Origin: Leptospira adleri
GTDB taxonomy: Bacteria > Spirochaetota > Leptospiria > Leptospirales > Leptospiraceae
DNA length: 64,000 bases
NCBI RefSeq assembly: GCF_002811985.1
Contig: NZ_NPDU01000002.1
Coordinates: 1-64,000 of the forward strand
Direction: 5' to 3'
Under the pieces are notes generated by a model. That model saw only the letters and a program-made list of their open reading frames with translations, was not told the origin of the DNA and made no database searches. This document shows positions 45,868 to 61,762 of this stretch, piece after piece. The position numbers and the translations under genes were made by a program. Within the stretch, counting starts at the first letter, position 1. Every line of letters begins with the position of its first letter.

Positions 45868-46308
45868 TTAATCGGAAGTTTCATCGGGGATCGCTTCTTC
45901 AAAAGATTCTTCCGGATCGGAAACGATGGAAGGAGAATTTTGTCCTTTCCGGGAATATTTTTCTTTCTTTCTTTTCGCGTCCTTTCGTTTGTTGCGGACC
46001 GCTTTTCTTTGAACTTCCGAAATCGAGGAATTCGACTTTTGTTTTTGTTCTAAGATTTTTTCACAAAGAATCGCTCTCGCTTTATAACGATTGAGTCCTT
46101 GAGTTCTGTAAAGGGAACATTTGACTTCGATTCCACTCGGCTTGTGTTTGAGATGAACTGCGGTGGAAACCTTGTTTACGTTTTGTCCGCCCTTTCCACC
46201 GCTCCTCGTAAAACTCTCCTCCAGATCCGTTTCTTTGATCCGAAGAGTTTCCATGAGTTCTAAAAGTTTTTGTTCTTTTTCAACGGAAACAGGAAATCGG
46301 GAAGCCAT
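45868..46308 (-). CDS. GGQ release-factor-like protein (ArfB/YaeJ family)
   Basis: A 146-residue protein with the class I release-factor catalytic domain only: SGGKGGQNVNKVSTAVHL carries the GGQ tripeptide that hydrolyses peptidyl-tRNA. The basic C-terminal tail (KRKDAKRKKEKYSRKGQ) is typical of ArfB, which rescues ribosomes stalled on mRNA without stop codons by inserting this tail into the empty mRNA channel. PrfH is an alternative, but the short domain and tail favour the ArfB type. It sits between the thioesterase and uvrC genes with short gaps. Confidence 0.88.
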   Translation of the reverse strand: MASRFPVSVEKEQKLLELMETLRIKETDLEESFTRSGGKGGQNVNKVSTAVHLKHKPSGIEVKCSLYRTQGLNRYKARAILCEKILEQKQKSNSSISEVQRKAVRNKRKDAKRKKEKYSRKGQNSPSIVSDPEESFEEAIPDETSD

Positions 46309-46316
46309 ACAAACGA

Positions 46317-46739
46317 CTACTTCAATTCCTGAAGTTCGAAATGATCCCGAAAATACGGAAACGGTCTTCCTGTTTCGTCTAAGCAGACGTAGGTGATCTT
46401 ACAATCGATGATCTCTTTTAATTCTTTTCGACTCTGGCTTTTTCCGATAGAAGTGTTTCGGATCGTGATCGAACTGTTTCCCACCTTATCGATCTTGGAA
46501 AAGATCTGAATGATATCTCCGAGAAGTCCCGGACTTTTGAAAACGACGTCCGCCATACTTACCGTAACTATGTTCGAATATCGGATCTTTTCCATAACGA
46601 ACATCGCACATCCTTCGTCGATCCACGCGAGCATCTGTCCGCCGAAAAGAAATCCGTGTTGATTGAGATCCCGGGACATTACGATATGCTGGGTCGCGAG
46701 TTCCATTCCTTCCAATTTTTGATCGATAAATACTTCCAT
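46317..46739 (-). CDS. Hotdog acyl-CoA thioesterase (YciA/BACH-like)
   Basis: A 140-residue single hotdog-fold thioesterase of the acyl-CoA hydrolase family. The characteristic helix segment is NQHGFLFGGQMLAWIDEGCAM (residues about 27-47), containing the catalytic aspartate. The VTVSMADVVFKSPGLLGDII strand and the later ITYVCLDETGRP strand complete the fold. Its substrate is probably a medium- or short-chain acyl-CoA. It begins six bases after nth and ends eight bases before the GGQ gene. Confidence 0.88.
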   Translation of the reverse strand: MEVFIDQKLEGMELATQHIVMSRDLNQHGFLFGGQMLAWIDEGCAMFVMEKIRYSNIVTVSMADVVFKSPGLLGDIIQIFSKIDKVGNSSITIRNTSIGKSQSRKELKEIIDCKITYVCLDETGRPFPYFRDHFELQELK

Positions 46740-47391
46740 ACTCTTCTAAGCTCCGTTGACAAACGAGGACGAGGGACATTCTTTTTTTAGAATACATTCT
46801 TCACAAAATTTTCGATGGGCCTTACAACTTTTTCTTCCTAAAAAAATCAAATACAAGGAAATATCTCTCCAATATTTTTTGGGAAGAAGATTCATAAGGT
46901 CTTTTTCAACCTGGACGGGATCGCTCTTTTCGGTCAGTCCCAAAACTTTCGCGATTCGATTTACGTGTGTATCGACCACGATTCCTTCCACAAGACCGTG
47001 CACCTCGGATAAAACGACGTTTGCCGTCTTTCTTCCAAAACCCGGAAGTGTGATCAACTCAGCTATCGTATTCGGAATCTTTCCCTGGAAGTCGTTTAAC
47101 AATTTCCGAGCAAAACCCTGAATCGACTTGGCTTTATTGTGATAAAAGCCCGTGGAGAAGATCAGCTTTTCGATTTCAAGAATATCTGCGTTCGCAAACG
47201 ATTCTAAGGTCGGAAAGGTTTTAAAAAGAGCGGGAGTGACTTGGTTTACGCGTTCATCCGTGCACTGTGCACTGAGAATCACAGCGATCGCGAGTTCATA
47301 GTCTTTTTGGAAGTGAAGAGGAGTGGCGACTTCCCCGAATTCTTTTCTTAAAAGAGAAAAGACTCGGGAAAACCACTTGAGAAAGGAAGAA

Positions 47392-47686
<295 letters not shown>

Positions 47687-47693
47687 TAATCGA

Positions 47694-48866
<1,173 letters not shown>

Positions 48867-49515
48867 ATTAGAATATTATAGATAACTTACGGCGCGTCCC
48901 AAAACCTTATTTTATTTTGTCGGAAAGATCTAGCTGCAAGGTTCTGTCCCAGCTTTTGGAAAGAACCTTATATTCTTAGACATTCGAGATCGGCAAACGC
49001 TCTTATGATTTCGAATGGATCGGCCCTCTAAGGTTTTCTCTAAGCTCGTTCGACACAAACCCGTAAGATGAAATAAATTTCCTAAGGTTCGTGACAGCCT
49101 GAAGGTTCGTCCATTTTTATTCCGAGTGGGAGCTCCGGCGGCGAACGCATATTTTGCATCTTACCGATTTCTCATACAAAATCAGATTCTTTTTTATTTT
49201 GCAGAAGCTAACAGAGTTTTTTCGATGTCGATACCGCTAAGACGGGCAAAGTTTTACTGAAAAATTCCGCAAAAGAGATGTTCAACTCAGCCCTCCAGAA
49301 ATCGTTTTTTTCCTTCGGTTAAACCGGCAAAGGACGAATCCGCATCCTGTATCCTTTATGAAAACAGAATATTCCTAAAACCGAATTCTTCCATTTTAAA
49401 ATCCGCTTAAAACCCATTTTTTATCGTTCGACTGCGGTTTCAAAAAAAGTTTGAGCCGTTCTCCTTCAGATTTCGCGAGGAAGAGAGGTAGGATCGAATA
49501 CAGTCGTATGAGCTC
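48867..49515. other. Gene-free tract of about 650 bp
   Basis: The longest non-coding stretch in the window. No frame, tRNA or rRNA is visible. It contains an 8-bp inverted repeat AAGGTTCT/AGAACCTT (48938-48945 and 48962-48969), two copies of AAGGTTCGT 18 bases apart (49084-49092, 49102-49110) and two GAGCTCC-containing near-palindromes (near 49128 and 49505). This fits decayed or repeat-derived DNA. A small RNA cannot be excluded. Confidence 0.5.
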
Positions 49516-50631
49516 CTACAAACGCAGTTTTTTCCAACGGTCGATTCCCGCCTTAAATCGCTCAACGTCTTCTCCGAAACCGATTCGGATCCAACCTTCC
49601 GTTTCAAAATCTTTCCCGGGAAGTACAAATACGTCGCACTGTTCGATCAAAGCATCCGCGTAGGCGGAGGAGAAAATCCCTTCCTGAAGAGGCAGAAATG
49701 AAACAACACCGCCTCCCGGAGAAACAAAGCCCGCGACTCCGGGAAGTTCTTTCCAAACACTTTCAAAATATCGAATATTTTCTAAAATGGATTTTTTGAT
49801 CGAAGCGGAAAGCCGAATTCGATTCTTTAAGATTTGAAGCGTTAAAAATTCGGAGATCGGAGAAACGGTATGCGTTAGATAGTCTTTGAAGGAACGCGCC
49901 TTTTCGATCAGATCTTTCGGTCCGGTCATCCAGCCGATTCGAAGTCCCATAACTCCGAAACATTTCGTGATCGATCCTGTGGAAACGGTTCGTTCGTTCA
50001 GAGCAGCGCCGCTCCAACTTAAGGAGTTTTGAAAATCTAAAAATCGATAGTGTTCGTCAAAAAGAATCCAGCCCTGCGGCTTTGACGCGGCTTTTCGAAT
50101 CGTTTGAATACCCTTTTCATCCAAAGAAAGCCCGCTCGGATTTTGAGGGTGATTGAAGATCGTAAGATCCGCTTTTTTCGAAAACAATTCTAAGATCGAA
50201 TCGGAGGATAAATAAGAATTCGGATTCGTTAACAAAGATGCCAAAAGAGAAACGGGTCTTAGTTCCGCTCCTACCATCTTCGGGATTTCATACAACGCTT
50301 GAAACGCGGGTTCAAAATAAGCGACGGAAGAATCTTTTTTACAAAGAAGATGAAAGAGGATGTAGAGCGCTTCCCCGGTTCCGGTCGTAATTAAAATTTG
50401 GTCCGCGTTTAAACCTGGATAGAGTTTAGCGACTTCTTCCCTAATTTCTTCGCCGCCTCGGTTGGACGCGTCTTCCAAAGAAATCGACTCGAGTTCTTCA
50501 AACCCGATATCTAAGCTCCGAAGCAAATCCCCGAAATTACGATTTCGAATCCCGCTCTCGCCTAAATTGCATCCAGAGGTCTTTCTATATTTTTCGAGTC
50601 TTTCTTCGATCCAAAATTCTCTCGGTTCCAT
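49516..50631 (-). CDS. PLP-dependent aminotransferase, class I/II
   Basis: A 371-residue fold-type I PLP enzyme. Visible landmarks are ITTGTGEALYILF (cofactor phosphate loop), NHPQNPSG (substrate/cofactor asparagine), FDEHYRFLDF (the conserved aspartate) and STGSITKCFGVMGLRIGW with the Schiff-base lysine. The C-terminal arginine region WIRIGFGED anchors the substrate carboxylate. The subclass is uncertain: it resembles HisC-like and aspartate-type enzymes but is divergent. The start codon follows the stop of the upstream membrane-protein gene directly with no gap, so the two are co-translated. Confidence 0.82.
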   Translation of the reverse strand: MEPREFWIEERLEKYRKTSGCNLGESGIRNRNFGDLLRSLDIGFEELESISLEDASNRGGEEIREEVAKLYPGLNADQILITTGTGEALYILFHLLCKKDSSVAYFEPAFQALYEIPKMVGAELRPVSLLASLLTNPNSYLSSDSILELFSKKADLTIFNHPQNPSGLSLDEKGIQTIRKAASKPQGWILFDEHYRFLDFQNSLSWSGAALNERTVSTGSITKCFGVMGLRIGWMTGPKDLIEKARSFKDYLTHTVSPISEFLTLQILKNRIRLSASIKKSILENIRYFESVWKELPGVAGFVSPGGGVVSFLPLQEGIFSSAYADALIEQCDVFVLPGKDFETEGWIRIGFGEDVERFKAGIDRWKKLRL

Positions 50632-50997
50632 CTAGGATACAAGAGTAAGAATCGCTCCTCCCAGGAGAAATAGAATTGCAAAGAATCCGAAAGAAATCTG
50701 AATCCAAAAATGGATTTTTAAACTGCGAAGCCCGATTCTTAAATAATCCAAATCCTCTCCCTTGGTTTCGGTAATTCTTTTGAAAGAAATTCCGGCGCTG
50801 TAACTCCAAATTCCTATGAGAAGAAATAAAATTCCAGGAACAAGAAAGAGGATCAGCCTGCCCGTATCGTTTGAGACAAAAGCCGAAAAGAAAGAGACTC
50901 CGGAGAGACTGAAAAAAGAAAGGGAAGCAAGTTTGAGCGCCTTGCTCAGACTCAAAAATTCTCGATTCTCGTCTTGGTTGAATTCGTAAGATTCCAT
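50632..50997 (-). CDS. Small membrane protein, 121 aa
   Basis: A 121-residue protein with three hydrophobic segments (about residues 24-44, 49-70 and 95-118), an acidic N-terminus (MESYEFNQDENREF) and a charged loop KRITETKGEDLDYLRIG. I do not recognise a family. It ends immediately before the aminotransferase ATG. It is divergent from the phosphoglucomutase gene, 99 bases away. Confidence 0.7.
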   Translation of the reverse strand: MESYEFNQDENREFLSLSKALKLASLSFFSLSGVSFFSAFVSNDTGRLILFLVPGILFLLIGIWSYSAGISFKRITETKGEDLDYLRIGLRSLKIHFWIQISFGFFAILFLLGGAILTLVS

Positions 50998-51040
50998 ACT
51001 TTTAGAATCGGCTAAAATTAGGGTTGAACCTCAGGGAAAC

Positions 51041-51072
<32 letters not shown>

Positions 51073-51096
51073 GTCAGTCGGAATCTTTCTAAAACT

Positions 51097-52856
51097 ATGA
51101 ATCATGCTGAATCCTTGATCCTTTCCTGGACTAAAGATCCATTCTCCACAGAAGCTCGCAAAGAAGCGTCGGCCGCTCTTGAAAAATTCAACAAGGGAGA
51201 ATCCGGTCCAGATGTCGAAGCCTTTTGTGTTCCACTTGAGTTCGGCACCGGTGGAATGCGCGGTCGTCTCGGAAACGGAATCGGAAGGATGAACGAATAT
51301 ACGGTCGGTCGAGCGGCCCTCGGCTTTGTCGGTTATCTTGCCAAAAAGAACAAGAAGGCTTCCATCGTCATCGCGTATGATTCCAGAAGAAGATCCCGGG
51401 AATTTGCGGAAGTCACCGCCGGTATCGCCGCTTCTTTGGGCGTGAAAGTCGTGCTTTTCAAGGAAGTGACTCCGACTCCTCTTCTTTCCTATGCGATCCG
51501 TTATTACAAAGCGAGCGGCGGGGTCGTCATCACAGCTTCTCACAACCCGCCGGATTACAACGGTTTCAAAGCATATCTTGCGGACGGCGGGCAACTCGTG
51601 CCTCCGGACGACAAAAAAATCATATCTCAAATCGAATCCGTTTCCGATTGGAAAAAGATCCCCATTCTTTCTCCCAAAGACGCTCTTTACAAAAAGTTCG
51701 TAAAGTCCGCAGGAAAGGATTGTTTCAGCTCCTACAAAAAGGAACTCGCAAAAGCGGGAATCGTATCTCCGATTCTAAAATCGAAAGATCGTTCCTCTAT
51801 GAAAGTCGTCTATTCACCGTTACACGGAACGGGCGGAAAATCGATGAAGGAACTTTTAAACGGTTTCGGTTATAAAAACCTGTTCTTGGTGCCAGAACAA
51901 AAAGATCCGAACGGGGAATTTCCCACCGTAAAATTTCCGAACCCGGAAGAACCCGAAGCGATGGAACTTTCTCGGAAATTTGCGATCCTGAAAGACGCGA
52001 ACGCCTTTATCGCCACCGATCCCGACGCCGATCGTCTCGGAATCGGCGTTCGAAACGGAAAAGGGAATTACGTCCTTCTAAACGGGAATCAGATCGGCTC
52101 GATCATGGCGGCTTATCTCTGCGAGCGTTATGCGGCATCCAAAAAGAAAAAAAAGGCCGTCCTTGTCAAAACGATCGTAACCACGGATCTGCAGGAAGTC
52201 ATCGCTAAGAAAAACAAAGTGAAATACAAAAACGTACTCACCGGTTTTAAATTCATCGCGCAGGTGATGGCGAAACTCGACAAAAGTAAATCGGATTTCT
52301 TTTTATTCGGCGGAGAAGAATCCTTCGGTTATCTTCCGGTCTCTTTTGTGAGGGATAAGGATTCTCTTTCTTCGGCGCTTCTTCTTCTCGAAATTCTTAC
52401 CGAAAAAAAAGACCTACTCGCTTATATGGACGAGATCTATCTTCGTTACGGGCTCTTCCAAGAAAGTCTGCAATCCCTAACCTTGGAAGGAAGCGTCGGC
52501 AAAGAAAAAATTCGGAAATCTTTGGAATCCCTAAGGACAAGCGACCTTTTGGGAAAACAGATACATCAGAGAAAGATCGTCGGTATTCTCGATTACAAAA
52601 CGCAGACTGCGAAGGGAAGCGCTTCCAAATCCGCTTTCACGGGTTGTCCTTCTTCGGACGTTATTCAAGTGATTCTCGAAGGCAACGCGAAACTCACGAT
52701 TCGACCTTCCGGCACCGAACCTAAGATCAAGATCTATTCTTCCTTTCAAAGTCTTACGACTCTCAAGTCCAAGGAAGAAATTCGATCGTTAACTGCGGGG
52801 CTTCTTTCCGAGATCAAAGCCTCAGAGGAAATATTTTTAAAATTGGCGGGGCTTAC

Positions 52857-52860
<4 letters not shown>
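51097..52860 (+). CDS. Phosphoglucomutase/phosphomannomutase
   Basis: A 587-residue alpha-D-phosphohexomutase, the length of the Bacillus PgcA/PGM2 type. The phosphoserine loop is [16 protein letters not shown], the metal loop [11 protein letters not shown] (three aspartates), the sugar-recognition motif GGEESFG and the phosphate-binding loop [10 protein letters not shown]. It interconverts glucose 1- and 6-phosphate (or mannose analogues), feeding nucleotide-sugar supply for the envelope. The stop overlaps the argD start by four bases (ATGA), an unexpected metabolic pairing. No clear ribosome site was noted at the ATG. Confidence 0.92.
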
Positions 52861-55171
<2,311 letters not shown>

Positions 55172-55185
55172 AAAGAGGTTAATGT

Positions 55186-55593
55186 ATGAAAGCAGGTGTG
55201 GCTCCCAACGGAAGACCTTATCAGGTATTGATTGCTGAAAATTCAAGATTTCAGGCCAAACAATTGGCTCAGATTTTGGAATCGGAAGGATACCAGGTGA
55301 TCGGATTCGCGGAAAACGGAAAAGAACTCGTAAAACTCTACGACCAACATCGATTGGTCGATTTGATCACGTTGGATCTAAATCTTCCCGTAATGGACGG
55401 ATTTGCAACGTTCTTTGAGATTAAAGAAAAGGGAGTTCTGCCGAGAATTGTGCTCGTTTCAGAGGAGAACACGCCTGCGGTTCTCAAGTATCTCGTAGAC
55501 GAAGGCGCGATGGATTACATTCCAAAGCCGGTAAAAAGGGAAAAGGTGTTGGAAAAAATCAACGCCGCGATTAAGAAAATTCCAAAAGTCTAA
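55186..55593 (+). CDS. Stand-alone CheY-like response regulator
   Basis: A 135-residue receiver domain without output domain. The phosphorylatable aspartate is in DLITLDLNLPVMDG (LDLNL), the signalling serine in LVSEEN (position of CheY threonine 87) and the lysine in YIPKPVKRE. The metal pocket near the start reads IAENS where most receivers have VDDS, so one acidic residue is replaced by asparagine. The neighbourhood is metabolic and holds no histidine kinase. It could signal to flagella or to an unlinked pathway; the sequence does not decide. It overlaps pgeF by four bases, convergently. Confidence 0.88.
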   Translation: MKAGVAPNGRPYQVLIAENSRFQAKQLAQILESEGYQVIGFAENGKELVKLYDQHRLVDLITLDLNLPVMDGFATFFEIKEKGVLPRIVLVSEENTPAVLKYLVDEGAMDYIPKPVKREKVLEKINAAIKKIPKV

Positions 55594-56291
55594 TCTTGCT
55601 TCCAAATCAGATTCAGATTTCTTCCCTCGTCTTTCCTGCGATGACTGAAGAAATCCGAATCTTTTTCCATCGTGCAGATTCCTGAAGATTCGAGTTTTAC
55701 TCGAATCCGATTCTTATCCAATCGATAACGGACAAAGGTATCCAAATCCAAAAAACTTTTGTCGTTGCCCGCAGGTTTCAAACAATCCTCCAATTCGGAA
55801 CGGAACAAAGACGCGACGTCCTCTCCCACTTCGTAACGCAACCCGCTTGCGCAAGGCCCCAAAAAACCGAAAAGAGAACCGTCGCTTCTTTCCTCTTCGG
55901 AAAAATGCCGAAGAACGGTTTTCTCTGCAATTCCGGCTAACGTTCCTTTCCAACCGGAATGAATCGCTGCGTATTTACCGCTTCGAGAAGACCAAAAAAA
56001 GATCGGCATACAATCTGCGGTTTTGATGCAGAGAATCCGATTGGATTCTTCTCCGATACAAGCGTCCGCCGTAGGAAAGGAAAAAGACGGAATTTCGGAA
56101 GAATCGAGAATCGTATCTCCGTGAACCTGATTCAAAAGATAGATGAAAGATTCGTCCGATCCTGTTCGATTCGTAATTTCCGTTCTCTGAGAATTCGGAT
56201 CCAGAGATAGATTCGGGAGTTCTTTTTTTCCCAAGATCAAAATACGAATCTTTTTACCGTCTGCGATCGGGAAGGAATGAGAAAGGGCCAT
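55590..56291 (-). CDS. pgeF: Peptidoglycan-editing/laccase-domain protein (YfiH family)
   Basis: A 233-residue protein of the YfiH/DUF152 family. Zinc-binding and catalytic landmarks are CIKTADCMPIFF, AAIHSGWKGTLAGIAEKTV and LGPCASGLRYEVGEDV. In E. coli the homologue PgeF removes wrongly incorporated serine from muropeptide precursors; copper-laccase or purine nucleosidase activity has been described for relatives. Its cellular job here is inferred from the family. It is divergent from trpF. Confidence 0.85.
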   Translation of the reverse strand: MALSHSFPIADGKKIRILILGKKELPNLSLDPNSQRTEITNRTGSDESFIYLLNQVHGDTILDSSEIPSFSFPTADACIGEESNRILCIKTADCMPIFFWSSRSGKYAAIHSGWKGTLAGIAEKTVLRHFSEEERSDGSLFGFLGPCASGLRYEVGEDVASLFRSELEDCLKPAGNDKSFLDLDTFVRYRLDKNRIRVKLESSGICTMEKDSDFFSHRRKDEGRNLNLIWKQD

Positions 56292-56382
56292 CGAAACCGA
56301 AAGTAAATTCTACCCGGAAACTGACGACCGTTAAAGTACGTGATCTACAGAAACCCCTCTCTCAAACTGGAAAAACAGATTT

Positions 56383-57029
56383 ATGAAGCCTAATTTCATT
56401 CCAAAAACAAGGGTAAAGATCTGCGGAATCAGAGATCTTGAAATCGCAAAAATTTGCAAAGAAGAAGGCGCCGATTTTATTGGACTCAACTTCGCACCGT
56501 CCAGTCCGAGAAAGATCGACATAGCGAATGCAAGAAACATCGTACAATTCTATCAGAACCAAAATGATTCTCCAAAGGTTGTTTTACTTTTTTACAAAAA
56601 TTCTCCGGAAGACATTCGAACGATTCGAAACTCGGTTCCTCACGATTACGTCCAGTGGGTTTGGGACGATCCCGAAATCGATTCCTCAAATCGAAACGAG
56701 ATTCTCGGTCAAAATCAAATCTGTTCGTATCGCGTCAGCGAACCGATCGAAGACGATGATTTAAAAAATATCCCCGGTGAATTTTTGATCCTGGACAGTT
56801 ATTCCAAGGGCGCCGGCGGAGGAACCGGAGAAAGTTTTAACTGGGACTTCGTTTACAGAATCAAAAGAAAGTTTTTACTCGCGGGAGGTTTGAATCCGGA
56901 AAACGTGGCTTCTGCGATTGCAAAAGTGAAACCCTTCGGAGTCGACGTCGCGAGCGGAGTGGAATCTTCTCCGGGTCAAAAGGACGCGCAAAAAGTAATC
57001 GATTTTATCAGGAACACAAAGTCAGTCTC

Positions 57030-57033
<4 letters not shown>
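56383..57033 (+). CDS. trpF: Phosphoribosylanthranilate isomerase
   Basis: A 216-residue TIM-barrel enzyme of tryptophan synthesis. The catalytic cysteine is in VKICGIRDLE (residues about 10-19), the catalytic aspartate region in the ILDS loop before KGAGGGTGESFNW, and LAGGLNPENV and GVDVASGVESSPGQKD bind the phosphate. It has no other trp gene beside it. Instead its stop overlaps the mutS start by four bases (ATGA), a fixed coupling of a biosynthetic gene to mismatch repair. Confidence 0.95.
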
Positions 57034-59558
<2,525 letters not shown>

Positions 59559-59576
<18 letters not shown>

Positions 59577-60440
59577 CAAAACATCCATCGGAGCGCAGTC
59601 GACCCAATTCGTGATCAACTTTTTGAGACCGTCTTTAGCATGAAAACCGATTCCGATTCCGGCTTCGTTTAACATCAGAGCGTCATTGGCTCCGTCTCCG
59701 ACTGCGACAACTTGGGAAGAATCAATTCTTTCACGATCCCGGATCTCTTGTAAGAATTCGAACTTCTTGACCTTGTCTACGATTTCGCCGGTTACAAATC
59801 CTGTGAGAACTCCATTCTCTCTTTCTAATACGTTTGCGCGGACTTCCCCGATTCCGTGTTCGCGTCGAAACATTTCGAGAATGTCCGTAAAACCCCCCGA
59901 AAAAACCGCGGTCCTAATTTCCTTTTCCTTGAGACCGAAAAGAAGTTTTTCCACTCCCAGATTGAGACTCAACTTTGGATACAATTCTTCGAAGATCGAA
60001 GCGGGAAGTCCTCTGAGATGAAGACATCTTTTTTTGAGCGCTTCGTGAAAGTCCAAGTTTCCTTCCATCGCCTCTCGAGTCACCGAAGCGACTTGGTCGT
60101 AAACGCCTGCGAGCCTAGCGAGTTCGTCGATCACTTCCTCTTGAATGAGAGTGGAATCCATATCGAACGTGAACAAAGTTTTCTTTTTGGGATCGAGCAA
60201 ACGATCCACCTGCAAAAGATCCGAATTCTTATCCGCAATTTTTTTCCGCAGATCGAATAGTTCTTTTGCATCCAGCTTTTTAGAAATTTTCCACTCGATA
60301 CAGCTCCAATAACCGTTTGTTCGAATCGGTGCGGAGGAAAGAAGAAACCTTTCTTCGGAGTCGAGGGAAACAAAACTTCCCATTCCCAATAGGATTTCTC
60401 TGCGAATTTCTTCCGGATTTTGAGTAAGAATTAAGAGCAA
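59559..60440 (-). CDS. serB: Phosphoserine phosphatase
   Basis: A 293-residue HAD-family enzyme making serine from phosphoserine. The nucleophile motif is FDMDSTLI (aspartates 93 and 95), motif II is FSGGFTDI, and motif III is VGDGANDALML. The N-terminal 85 residues correspond to the ACT-like leader of SerB. The start is a TTG at 60440, ten bases after the SGNH gene stop, without a strong ribosome site, so the N-terminus is uncertain; a downstream ATG lies at residue 20. It overlaps mutS by 18 bases on the opposite strand. Confidence 0.92.
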
Positions 60441-60450
60441 GGTGGTGAAC

Positions 60451-61197
60451 CTATTGTAGATACGGAGTGAGAATCGGTTTTAATTTTTGAACCCAGATCT
60501 TATACGCGTTTTCGTTCAGATGAATCTTATCTTTTTCCAGCCAGAATTCCTGTCTCAGAGTCGGTCTTTCTTTTTCTCGGAGCCATTGCCAATTGTCTAA
60601 GAAAATCACATTTTTATAACCTTGTGCGATCGAGATCCAGGTTAGATTGATAACGGGAGAAACGGTGTTGATACTTTGGGTGCGCACGGGTGGAATTCCG
60701 AGAACGACTACCTTTAGGTTCGGGTTGAACTGATAGATTTTTTCTAAAATTTTTCCGAGGTTTGATTCGATAACGTTCAAACACTTTCCTTGGATCAAAT
60801 CGTTACCGCCGATTTCCAAAACGATCGCCTTCGGATTTAAAAAGAATACGTCCTCTTCGATTCTTTCCAGAAGGAGTTCGGTAAGATCGCCGCCGATGCC
60901 GCGATTTACGGATCCGGGAAACTCCTTTCCCATCAAGTCGCTCGGAAACAACTGAATCAAAGAATTTCCTACAAAGACGACGTTTGCGGTTTTGATCCTA
61001 AGATTTTCTTCACGGTAAATTCCGCGCATCGTTTTCCAGAGAGAACGATACTGTTCGAATTTTTCCGAGGATCGATAGCCGGCTCCAGACCAACATTCGA
61101 AGTCGGAACTGGAGTAATCTGTATATGTTTTTTTAATCAGGACTGAGCAGGAGGTAAAAAGAGAAAGCAAGGAAAGAGTAAAGAGATACCTTACCAA
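60451..61197 (-). CDS. SGNH/GDSL hydrolase lipoprotein
   Basis: A 248-residue putative lipoprotein esterase. The signal peptide ends in LFTSC (cysteine 17). SGNH blocks are visible: VVFVGNSLIQLF with the block I serine, RGIGGD with block II glycine, EIGGNDLI (block III asparagine) and DKIHLNE with the catalytic aspartate and histidine. Related enzymes remove acetyl groups from polysaccharides or hydrolyse lipids. TTG start, seven bases after a 58-aa gene; serB follows. The leptospiral role is unknown. Confidence 0.88.
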   Translation of the reverse strand: MVRYLFTLSLLSLFTSCSVLIKKTYTDYSSSDFECWSGAGYRSSEKFEQYRSLWKTMRGIYREENLRIKTANVVFVGNSLIQLFPSDLMGKEFPGSVNRGIGGDLTELLLERIEEDVFFLNPKAIVLEIGGNDLIQGKCLNVIESNLGKILEKIYQFNPNLKVVVLGIPPVRTQSINTVSPVINLTWISIAQGYKNVIFLDNWQWLREKERPTLRQEFWLEKDKIHLNENAYKIWVQKLKPILTPYLQ

Positions 61198-61204
61198 GGT
61201 CCGA

Positions 61205-61381
61205 TCACTGCTCCTGAGGTTCTTTCATGTGAAAACGTTTGTGCCAATCTGCGATCTGAGCTTGGAGGTAATCTTCAGAATCGCAAATTCTAAACTCGAT
61301 CGGATTGTTGGAAGCAGTATCAATGAGCTTGGCTTCTATATAACCGTTCTTCAGCTTATTGATTTCTATTTTGTATTTCAT
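61205..61381 (-). CDS. Small hypothetical protein, 58 aa
   Basis: A 58-residue gene just upstream of the SGNH lipoprotein gene. It begins MKYKIEINKLKNGYIEAKL and ends HMKEPQEQ. The ATG at 61381 has GGAG seven bases upstream, and the stop is seven bases before the next start, so it is well placed as an operon member. No signal peptide or membrane helix; a beta-rich small domain is suggested by alternating polar and hydrophobic residues. I know no family. Confidence 0.7.
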   Translation of the reverse strand: MKYKIEINKLKNGYIEAKLIDTASNNPIEFRICDSEDYLQAQIADWHKRFHMKEPQEQ

Positions 61382-61762
61382 CCATTAACTCCAGTAATGT
61401 CAGATTTTTAGATGGATTCAGGCTTTCAAACCGATTCTAAAAAAAATGAACTTACTCTTTCTAAAATTTTAAAAAAGAATAACCCCTGGTTCCGACATTT
61501 CCAAATTGTATTTCAATTTTTTTCTTCAGTTTTTTTGAACAACAAGGCGCATAACGTATTCTTGTTCGATAAAAAAGAAATTTCCTTTTCGCTTAGTATC
61601 TAAGACCAACCATTTTCGATTTTTCTCTGTTACACGGAGAATCGTCAAAAAAGGGACACGTACTTAACAATCTATACTGTGTTCAGACTCAATTTAATAA
61701 AAAAAAGTTGCTGGGAAAGCGTAAAAAATACCCAAAACACCTTTTTTTCAGGAGAAAAACCC
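61382..61762. other. Intergenic region, no gene seen
   Basis: A 381-bp AT-rich gap between the 58-aa gene and bioB. A + strand frame at 61412-61603 could encode 63 residues but has no ribosome site and a low-complexity composition, so I do not call it. The region probably holds the promoter of the 58-aa/SGNH/serB run on the - strand and the end of bioB. No clean terminator was found. Confidence 0.45.

Noticed and set aside
61412..61603. 63-residue + strand frame before bioB
   Set aside because: No ribosome site, low-complexity lysine/phenylalanine-rich composition and unlike neighbouring codon use.
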